From the NCBI GenBank assembly GCA_937915285.1, contig CALDNG010000142.1, forward strand, positions 1 through 5,083: a DNA stretch of 5,083 nucleotides, written 5' to 3'. Under the pieces are notes generated by a model. The model was not told the DNA's origin, searched no databases, and saw only the letters and a program-made list of their open reading frames with translations. This document shows positions 1 to 5,083 of this stretch, piece by piece. This DNA is from an uncultured Desulfomonile sp. (lineage in GTDB: Bacteria > Desulfobacterota > Desulfomonilia > Desulfomonilales > Desulfomonilaceae). The position numbers and the translations under genes were made by a program. How positions within the stretch are numbered: position 1 is the first letter of the stretch; each line of letters opens with the position of its first letter.

Positions 1-722
1 TCAAGTCCGTACAGCCGCCAAAGGGTGGCGTAGGGGGCGTAGATGCACGATTCATGAGAGGATTGACTTATGTAGGTGATCGTTTTCTGGTGATACTGGA
101 TCTTGAGGCTATGATGTCTGAAGATCAGGAGATGGATATTCAGGATGATGATTACGCTGAAGGTCCGGGTGAAAGCCCTACAATATCCACCCTCGATGAC
201 AAGATACTCACACGAAGGATCATAAGTTTCATACTCGATGGAGAAATATTCGGCGCCGAAATGGGAGAGGTTGCCGAAATTATGGAGATGACAGTCATAA
301 TGCCCGTCCCCAATGTGCCCGACTTTGTCATGGGGCTAATCAATCTGCGGGGGACCATAGTTCCTGTGATAGACCTTCGAATTCTGTTTGGACTTGATCG
401 AAAACCCCAGACAGCCGAGAGCAGAATAGTGATCCTGAAAGAGGAGAATCTTCTTGTCGGGGTGGTAGTGGATAGCATGTGGGAGTCGTTGAGGCTGTCG
501 CGGGACGCTTTCCAGCCTGCGCCACATTCCCCTACAAAAGTCGACAACCAATACTTTCGGGATATCAGCCTCGTAAACGGCCGCGTGGTGACAGTCCTGG
601 ATATATCCAGAATTCTTTTGGATACTTCCGGGAGGAGTGGCTCATCTGACGTGGTTCAGGATTTTGTTGTCGCCAGGCCAGCATCGGCCCCCAACCCCAT
701 GATTGAGGCCCGAAATGAATAA
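1..722 (+). CDS. cheW: Tandem CheW-domain chemotaxis scaffold protein, 5' end missing
   Basis: CheW proteins are cytoplasmic SH3-like adaptors that link chemoreceptors to the kinase CheA. The frame is open to the left edge (first full codon at base 3), giving 239 visible residues and a TAA stop at 720-722. The first ~37 residues read as the end of a CheW domain: a PP pair, a GVDARFMRGL stretch, then GDRFLVILDLE, the usual closing strand. An acidic linker (about 114-210, rich in Asp and Glu) follows. A second, complete CheW domain spans about 213-635, with the family core GLINLRGTIVPVIDLR at 333-380 and a closing VNGRVVTVLDISRIL strand. A tail of about 30 residues ends the protein. The ATG at 54 lies inside domain 1 and is not the start; the true start is outside the window. 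The stop overlaps cheB, so the two are probably one operon and translationally coupled. The CheW family is seen directly in the sequence; array membership is inferred. Confidence 0.88.
   Translation, partial: KSVQPPKGGVGGVDARFMRGLTYVGDRFLVILDLEAMMSEDQEMDIQDDDYAEGPGESPTISTLDDKILTRRIISFILDGEIFGAEMGEVAEIMEMTVIMPVPNVPDFVMGLINLRGTIVPVIDLRILFGLDRKPQTAESRIVILKEENLLVGVVVDSMWESLRLSRDAFQPAPHSPTKVDNQYFRDISLVNGRVVTVLDISRILLDTSGRSGSSDVVQDFVVARPASAPNPMIEARNE
705..708 (+). promoter_or_regulatory. Ribosome binding site (GAGG) that fixes the cheB start
   Basis: GAGG lies 6 bases before the ATG at 715, a good Shine-Dalgarno distance. The in-frame TTG at 703 has no such motif upstream (only CCAACCCCATGA) and would add just four residues, with no conserved content, ahead of the receiver domain. 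The site sits inside the end of the tandem CheW gene, so ribosomes finishing that gene could re-initiate here. Confidence 0.6.
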
Positions 723-1857
723 TATCAGGGTCTTGGTAGTTGATGACTCATCATTGATGCGCAGAAGTATTTCAAAAATACTCGAATCGGCTCCGGATAT
801 TACGGTAATCGCAACAGCCTCCAACGGACAGGAGGCGGTGGAATTGGCCCGTAAACTGAGGCCGGATGTCATTACCATGGACGTAATAATGCCGGTCATG
901 GACGGTCTTGCAGCTCTGAAGGAAATTGTCAAGCAAACCGGTTCCAGGGTCATCATGCTCAGTTCTGAGACTTATGAGGGTTCCAAACAAACCATTGAAG
1001 CGCTATCTGCCGGAGCTGTCGACTATATTACCAAAACATCCGGGCAGGTATCTCTGGACATAGGAAAAATTTCAAACCAGCTAATTAACAAGGTCAGGAC
1101 TGCGCATAAAAGCAAGACCATGGTTTTTGAACCAATCAGTTCAGCAAGCTATAAATTCCGTCAGATTGTAGCTGAACTTTCATCAAGGGAAAAACCCTCT
1201 ATCAGGGAAAATCTGCTGGATCCTCTGACGTCTCCAGTCAAACGCGAAATCGTCGCAATAGCCTCCTCAACCGGAGGACCAGCGGCCCTTCAGGTGGTCC
1301 TTTCAGCGTTGCCGCGAGATCTGCCGGCAGGGATAGTAATCGTTCAGCACCTGACTGAGGGTTTTAGCCAGACATTGGCTGATAAGCTCGACAGTGTGTC
1401 CAGCCTCGATGTCAGGCTTTGTTCAGGAATGGATGACGTCAAACCGGGTGTGGCGTTGCTGGCGCCTGCCGGGTGTCATGTCACAATCAAAAGGATGGGG
1501 GAAAGGCTCCTGGCAGTTCTCGGCCCTGATCCTGAGAACTCCCTCCATAAACCATCCGCTGATGTAATGTTCTCATCGGTAGCGCATACTTGCGCAAACA
1601 GGTCCTGCGCTGTAATCTTGACTGGAATGGGTGACGATGGGGCGCAAGGCATCAAGGAGATCAAAGAACGCGGTGGAGTGACAATCGCTCAGAATGAGGC
1701 GACATCGGTCATATTTGGTATGCCAAAAGCCGCCATAGAAAAAGGCGCAATTAAGATTGTGGCTCCTTTGGGAGAGATCGCAGCCAGGATCATGGCGGCC
1801 CTGATTACGGATAAGGTTCCTGAACCACCTAACAGGCCCAACCTTGCCTGGCTGTGA
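715..1857 (+). CDS. cheB: CheB: chemotaxis response regulator, protein-glutamate methylesterase
   Basis: CheB removes methyl groups from glutamates of chemoreceptors (and deamidates glutamines in many species), resetting sensitivity. CheA phosphorylation of its receiver activates it. From the ATG at 715 the protein has 380 residues. The receiver spans ~1-120, with acidic residues D10 and D11, phosphoacceptor D56 in MDVIMPVMDG, S83 and K107. A linker of about 55-60 residues follows. The methylesterase domain spans ~178-370 with the full catalytic triad: S185 in SSTGG, H212 in VQHLTEGF and D308 in GMGDDG. The late motif AQNEATSVIFGMPKAAI is also conserved. The linker and short C-terminal tail make it slightly longer than the roughly 350 residues of enterobacterial CheB. 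K107 is followed by Thr, not the common Pro, and the DDG replaces the more usual NDG, but no catalytic residue is lost. It overlaps the upstream CheW gene by 8 bases, so co-translation is likely. Confidence 0.96.
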   Translation: MNNIRVLVVDDSSLMRRSISKILESAPDITVIATASNGQEAVELARKLRPDVITMDVIMPVMDGLAALKEIVKQTGSRVIMLSSETYEGSKQTIEALSAGAVDYITKTSGQVSLDIGKISNQLINKVRTAHKSKTMVFEPISSASYKFRQIVAELSSREKPSIRENLLDPLTSPVKREIVAIASSTGGPAALQVVLSALPRDLPAGIVIVQHLTEGFSQTLADKLDSVSSLDVRLCSGMDDVKPGVALLAPAGCHVTIKRMGERLLAVLGPDPENSLHKPSADVMFSSVAHTCANRSCAVILTGMGDDGAQGIKEIKERGGVTIAQNEATSVIFGMPKAAIEKGAIKIVAPLGEIAARIMAALITDKVPEPPNRPNLAWL

Positions 1858-1991
1858 AAATTAGATCAATATGCAAACAGGGTCTTTTCATGCCATTCTA
1901 GGGCGGAAATTAACAGAACCAGCGCAGCCTGACCGGTTTTTGCCAACAGTATCACAAAACGCTTATCCGCCTGCCTGGTGAGGATCTTTTT
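1858..1991 (+). other. 134-base gap between cheB and the histidine kinase gene
   Basis: No gene, RNA or convincing terminator is visible. A TTGCCA at 1940-1945 lies 17 bases before TTATCC at 1963-1968. The first resembles a -35 box but the second is a poor -10 box, so it is only a weak promoter candidate. The gap is long enough for the kinase gene to have its own promoter, but read-through from cheB is equally possible. GAGG at 1980-1983, 8 bases before the ATG at 1992, is a good ribosome binding site for the kinase. Confidence 0.4.
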
Positions 1992-3758
1992 ATGAATGAA
2001 ACCTCAAATGAGTTCAGTAAATCTGACATCCTTCAAATCGCCGATATCTATGAGAGGCTCTACTATCAGTTTGTCGATCTGATGAACTTTTCATATAAAC
2101 TGGCTGGATCTTACAGAAAGTCAGATGCTGTCGCTGCAATAATTTCAGATGAAGTATCCAGAATTGACGGGATATCAAGTAACGCTGTCTGGATAATCAC
2201 AGGACCGAACACCATAGTAAAAATGGCTCAAAACGGCGCCATGACCACTGAAGACAATCGGACCAGGATCGGATGGAACGCCAACGATGAACTCGGGCGC
2301 CTGTTAAGTTGGCAGAAAGTCGCATGGGGACCCTTCGAGCCAAAAACTTACGAAATGCTTAAAGGCTTTGACACCCCGATGCTTTTCCCGATCAGGGGTA
2401 TGGATATTGCCCAAGGATTTCTGGTAATTGATCATTCCGACAATTTTGATACGGAAAGATGCCAATACATTACAAAATTCTCTTCAATGATACTCGAAAT
2501 GTCGGGGCTCTATTTCAGACTTGAGGATGAAATAAAAGAACGACGCCTGCTCGAGGAACTCCTGACAAAGGAAAAGAACAAGGCCCAGTCATACCTCGAT
2601 GTGGCTGAAGTCATGCTGATCGCATTGGACAAAGAAGGAAAAGTGGATCTGATAAACAGGAAAGGATGCCAGATACTCGGGTATCCTCCCGATGAGGTTG
2701 TCGGTAAAAACTGGTTTGACAACTTCATCGACAGAACTGACAAGGTTGATTTACTGTCAGTTTTCTCCAAGGTGCTGAACAACGAATCCGACACGGCCAA
2801 ATTCTCTGAAAACAATATAATCACTAGTCGTGGGGAACATAGGATCATTGAATGGCACAATACCAGAGTTACCAATGATGAGGGACGGGTTACCGGAACC
2901 ATAAGCTGCGGAACCGACGTTACGGAGCAAAAGAAGTCCGAAAGCGAGAAGCAGGCGATCCAGGCTCAACTGTTCCAGTCCCAGAAAATGGAGGCCATTG
3001 GAACCCTTGTTGGAGGTATTGCCCATGATTTCAACAATATGCTACAGGCTATCATCGGCTATTCCGAGTTGTTGTTCGAGGACATGAAACCAGGCCAACC
3101 CGGACAATATGAAGTCAAGACCGTTATCCAGACCGCCCACGGTGGAGCGGAACTAGTCAAAAAACTCATGGCCTTTGGACAACAGGCTCTGTCGTTTCCC
3201 GTCGAGTTTGATCTCAACAAACAGATCAGGGAGTTGGGGGTACTTCTGTCAAGAACCCTGCCGCAGGAGGTGGATGTAATCCTGAGCCTATCCGATGGGG
3301 CCTACATGATATACGCCGATCCCAACCAGATGGATCAATGCATCATGAATCTTGCCATAAATGGGGCTGAAGCTATGCCCAACGGTGGGGTTCTGAACAT
3401 CAAGACGGAAAATGTAATGCTATCGGAAGAATTCTGTTCAAGAAATCCGGGGCTTGATCCTGGAAGTCATCTTGCTCTTTCCATCTCTGATACAGGAAGG
3501 GGAATGGATGAAAAGACACTCTCACGAATATATGAACCGTTCTTTTCGACAAAACAGAGAGGCTCAACCCGGGGGACCGGTCTTGGATTATCCGTGGTGA
3601 AAGGCATCCTTGACAAGCAGGGTAGTCTGATCACATGCGTCAGTGAACCAGGAAAAGGGACTACATTCACCATTTATTTTCAATCGATCCAAAATGACCG
3701 CAAGAACCAGGCAAAACAGCCCAACCTAAGACTCTTCAATTCGTTCAGCAGGATTTAA
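1992..3758 (+). CDS. Soluble GAF-PAS sensor histidine kinase (HDFN type)
   Basis: This is a 588-residue two-component sensor that would autophosphorylate on histidine and pass the phosphate to an unknown response regulator. In order: a GAF-like region (~25-175, ending in a [17 protein letters not shown] strand pattern and a long helix); a charged coiled-coil linker (~176-200, [16 protein letters not shown]); and a PAS domain (~201-313, with [21 protein letters not shown] and the closing GTDVTEQ). The phosphoacceptor region follows with H345 in [11 protein letters not shown], then an ATPase domain (~430-565) with N box [10 protein letters not shown] (N453, N457), G1 box DTGRGM (500-505), F box YEPFFSTK and G2 box GTGLGLS (528-534). 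A tail of about 20 residues has no known motif. There is no signal peptide or membrane segment, so it should be cytoplasmic. Such HDFN kinases often carry a C-terminal receiver; this one does not. Its ligand cannot be read from the sequence. The ATG has GAGG 8 bases upstream. A role with the neighbouring chemosensory genes is possible but unproven. Confidence 0.93.
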   Translation: MNETSNEFSKSDILQIADIYERLYYQFVDLMNFSYKLAGSYRKSDAVAAIISDEVSRIDGISSNAVWIITGPNTIVKMAQNGAMTTEDNRTRIGWNANDELGRLLSWQKVAWGPFEPKTYEMLKGFDTPMLFPIRGMDIAQGFLVIDHSDNFDTERCQYITKFSSMILEMSGLYFRLEDEIKERRLLEELLTKEKNKAQSYLDVAEVMLIALDKEGKVDLINRKGCQILGYPPDEVVGKNWFDNFIDRTDKVDLLSVFSKVLNNESDTAKFSENNIITSRGEHRIIEWHNTRVTNDEGRVTGTISCGTDVTEQKKSESEKQAIQAQLFQSQKMEAIGTLVGGIAHDFNNMLQAIIGYSELLFEDMKPGQPGQYEVKTVIQTAHGGAELVKKLMAFGQQALSFPVEFDLNKQIRELGVLLSRTLPQEVDVILSLSDGAYMIYADPNQMDQCIMNLAINGAEAMPNGGVLNIKTENVMLSEEFCSRNPGLDPGSHLALSISDTGRGMDEKTLSRIYEPFFSTKQRGSTRGTGLGLSVVKGILDKQGSLITCVSEPGKGTTFTIYFQSIQNDRKNQAKQPNLRLFNSFSRI

Positions 3759-3781
3759 GAGTTCGGCCAGTTCCGTTCAGC

Positions 3782-3836
3782 GCAAGTGGGCAGTCGGCGA
3801 AAACCTGTGTGGTGTCACGGGATGCCGACCGCTTGC
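3782..3836. terminator. Long imperfect hairpin between convergent genes, probable bidirectional terminator
   Basis: Three paired blocks stack into one hairpin. GCAAGTG (3782-3788) pairs with CGCTTGC (3830-3836), including one G-T wobble. After a 4-base bulge, GTCGGC (3793-3798) pairs with GCCGAC (3824-3829). After a small internal loop, CCTGTG (3804-3809) pairs with CACGGG (3816-3821), again with one wobble, leaving a 6-base TGGTGT loop. That is 19 pairs in total. It sits 24 bases past the kinase stop and 17 bases past the carA stop, where both transcripts should end. Neither strand has a U-run after the stem, so it is not a textbook intrinsic terminator. It may instead be a 3'-end stabilising structure or a dispersed repeat. 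Confidence 0.45.
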
Positions 3837-3852
3837 ACGAGAAATGTTAACC

Positions 3853-4962
3853 TCAGGATTGCTCAATTAATTTTCTGAATCTCTCAAAGAGGTAACGTGA
3901 GTCATGAGGCCCTGGGGAAGCCTCAGGATGGTACTGAATTGAAAACACAGGGTATCTCCTGTGTCTCATGCCTTCCACTGTCTGGTCGTTCAGATTGATG
4001 TGAGTGATTTCAACTTCTGAGGCGACAGAATCCGGATCAACGGCAAAATTATGATTCTGGGATGTTATTTCAACCTGACCTGTATCAAACCTTCGTACGG
4101 GGTGGTTGGCGCCATGATGACCGAAGTTGAGTTTGTAAGTTTTGCCTCCCATGGCCAACCCCAATATTTGATGCCCTAGGCATATCCCGAAAACCGGTTT
4201 CCTGCCAATCAGCGATCTGACGGTTTCTATTGTGTATGGGACTGATTCCGGGTCTCCTGGACCATTGGAGATGAAAATACCGTCAGGCGCAAATTGGAGG
4301 ATTTCTTCGGCAGTTGAGAAAGCAGGAAACACGCGAACCTGCGCGCCCGCATCAACAAGAAGTCTTAAAATGTTTTGTTTGATCCCGCAATCTATCGCAG
4401 CTACCCTGAAGGACTGGGTGGGAGCGGTCGGGTTCGAGTTCCAGCGCCAGATCCCCTCATGCCAGTCGTAAGGTTCCTGGCAGGTCACCTCCCTGACAAG
4501 ATCGAAGCCTTCAATGTCAGGAAATGTTCTGACTTTTTCAAGAAGGCTGCCCCTTTCATGGTCATCAGTAGAAATGATCCCCTTCTTGGCGCCTGTTTCC
4601 CGCAGATTTCGGGTTAGTTTCCTGGTGTCAATCCCCTGTATCCCAATGATTCCGTTTAATTTCAGAAAATCCTCCAGGTCATCATTGGTTCTCCAGTTAC
4701 TCGGCTGTCCGCAGTATTCCTTGACTATGAACCCAGACAAAAAAGGTCTCACGGACTCATGATCCTCAAAATTGACACCGGTGTTCCCGATATGGGGATA
4801 AGTCATCGTAACGATTTGACCCCTGTAAGACGGGTCGGTCAGAATTTCCTGGTATCCCGTAATGGCGGTGTTGAACACTACTTCGCCTATTTTTTCTCCA
4901 TTGGCCCCTAATGACTCCCCCACAAAGGTCGTTCCATCAGATAAGACTAGGGTCGCTTTCAT
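3853..4962 (-). CDS. carA: Carbamoyl-phosphate synthase small (glutaminase) subunit
   Basis: CarA hydrolyses glutamine and channels the ammonia to CarB, which makes carbamoyl phosphate for pyrimidine and arginine synthesis in the cytoplasm. The 369-residue protein is close to the family length (382 in E. coli). The N-terminal small-chain domain (~1-135) has the conserved GEVVFNTAITGYQEILTDPS and TYPHIGNTG stretches and QGIDTRKLTR. The C-terminal class I glutamine amidotransferase domain (~185-369) begins at AAIDCGIKQNILR. It has the nucleophile C261 in GICLGHQ, then NFGHHGANHPV and TSQNHNFAVD, and the H345/E347 pair in YHPEASPGP. All three catalytic residues are present. Start choice: ATG at 4962-4960, with AAGG (4973-4970 on this strand) 7 bases before it. 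carB does not follow; the next gene past its stop is the convergent kinase. Upstream on the same strand lies the end of a possible aminotransferase gene, 72 bases away, so co-transcription is plausible. Confidence 0.97.
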   Translation of the reverse strand: MKATLVLSDGTTFVGESLGANGEKIGEVVFNTAITGYQEILTDPSYRGQIVTMTYPHIGNTGVNFEDHESVRPFLSGFIVKEYCGQPSNWRTNDDLEDFLKLNGIIGIQGIDTRKLTRNLRETGAKKGIISTDDHERGSLLEKVRTFPDIEGFDLVREVTCQEPYDWHEGIWRWNSNPTAPTQSFRVAAIDCGIKQNILRLLVDAGAQVRVFPAFSTAEEILQFAPDGIFISNGPGDPESVPYTIETVRSLIGRKPVFGICLGHQILGLAMGGKTYKLNFGHHGANHPVRRFDTGQVEITSQNHNFAVDPDSVASEVEITHINLNDQTVEGMRHRRYPVFSIQYHPEASPGPHDSRYLFERFRKLIEQS

Positions 4963-5034
4963 GCTGAAACCTTTTTTATCGACAAAAAATTTGGGTTATT
5001 CATCCTGGCTTGATAGATTCCGCCAGCTGAGCTG
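4963..5034 (-). other. 72-base spacer upstream of carA
   Basis: This gap separates the stop of the upstream partial gene from the carA start. Apart from the carA ribosome binding site (AAGG at 4970-4973, read on the minus strand) it holds an A-rich stretch and a short palindrome (CAGCTGAGCTG at 5021-5031). I see no pyrimidine-type attenuator, terminator hairpin with a U-run, or clear promoter. The short spacing favours read-through from the upstream gene. Confidence 0.35.
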
Positions 5035-5083
5035 TCATTTCATGAATGCCTCAAGCCGCTTCATCCCATCCTCAATCCTTGTA
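5035..5083 (-). CDS. C-terminal fragment of a gene upstream of carA, possibly a fold-type I aminotransferase
   Basis: On the minus strand a frame enters from the right edge and ends at TGA (5037-5035). The 15 visible residues are TRIEDGMKRLEAFMK. A final amphipathic helix of the form R-I-E-x-G-x-x-R-L-E-x-F is common at the end of class I/II pyridoxal-phosphate aminotransferases such as aspartate or LL-diaminopimelate aminotransferase. The catalytic lysine and all other domain evidence lie outside the window, so the family is a guess from the terminal helix alone. Orientation and 72-base spacing suggest an operon with carA. It could equally be another protein ending in a charged helix. Confidence 0.45.
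   Translation of the reverse strand, partial: TRIEDGMKRLEAFMK

Noticed and set aside
54..56. ATG at 54 as start of the CheW gene
   Set aside because: The frame is open to the window edge and the residues before and after this ATG form a continuous CheW-domain ending, so it is an internal methionine.
152..547. Open frame on the minus strand opposite the second CheW domain (and shorter ones nearby)
   Set aside because: It lies wholly opposite a well-supported gene, and its translation is Ser/Thr/Ile-rich with no recognisable domain.
703..705. TTG at 703 as start of cheB
   Set aside because: There is no ribosome binding motif upstream, and the ATG at 715 has GAGG at good spacing and begins directly at the receiver's first strand.
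1917..1941. AACC...GGTTTTT as an intrinsic terminator after cheB
   Set aside because: Only four base pairs form the outer stem, with no stable inner pairing, so it is too weak to call despite the T-run.
1930..1945. Possible sigma-54 promoter (CTGACCGGTTTTTGCC)
   Set aside because: The TTGC half fits, but the -24 half lacks the GG of TGGCAC at the correct spacing.
2510..3026. Two overlapping minus-strand open frames opposite the kinase PAS region
   Set aside because: They are antisense to clear PAS and phosphoacceptor coding sequence. Their composition is low-complexity, rich in Ser, Leu and Phe, with no domain.
4232..4762. Plus-strand open frames opposite carA
   Set aside because: They are antisense to a complete, highly conserved carA and lack ribosome sites or recognisable protein features.
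5021..5031. Short palindrome CAGCTGAGCTG near the upstream gene's stop
   Set aside because: The arms are five bases with a one-base centre, which cannot form a useful hairpin; a sequence this short is expected by chance.

Overview
The window looks like an ordinary stretch of a Gram-negative bacterial chromosome. The style of the signalling proteins suggests a deltaproteobacterium or other Desulfobacterota: a two-domain CheW, a CheB, and a soluble GAF-PAS kinase with an HDFN-type phosphoacceptor box. This assignment is inferred from protein style only; there is no rRNA or other phylogenetic marker here. I see no mobile element, CRISPR array, tRNA, rRNA or riboswitch.

Left part (1-1857, + strand): the 3' end of a chemosensory gene group. 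The first reading frame is open to the window edge. It encodes the tail of one CheW domain, an acidic linker and a complete second CheW domain, so it is a tandem CheW scaffold whose start lies outside the window. It overlaps cheB by 8 bases, and cheB encodes an intact receiver plus methylesterase protein with all expected catalytic residues. The pair would act at a receptor array: CheW couples receptors to CheA, and CheB is phosphorylated by CheA and removes receptor methyl groups. No cheA, cheR or receptor gene is visible.

Middle (1858-3758, + strand): after a 134-base gap comes a soluble histidine kinase of 588 residues with GAF-like, PAS, dimerisation/phosphoacceptor and ATPase regions. 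It has no membrane segment and no fused receiver. No response regulator lies next to it, so its partner is unknown.

Right part (3759-5083): a short convergent gap holds a strong imperfect hairpin, probably the transcription boundary between the two strands. Then, on the - strand, comes a complete carA (glutaminase subunit of carbamoyl-phosphate synthetase), not followed by carB. Upstream of carA on the same strand is a 15-codon fragment that resembles the C-terminus of a fold-type I aminotransferase.

The signalling genes and the metabolic genes face each other and show no evident functional link. I found no convincing new system. The points most worth a second look are the tandem CheW with its hidden first domain, the long CheB linker, the unpaired soluble kinase, and the convergent hairpin.
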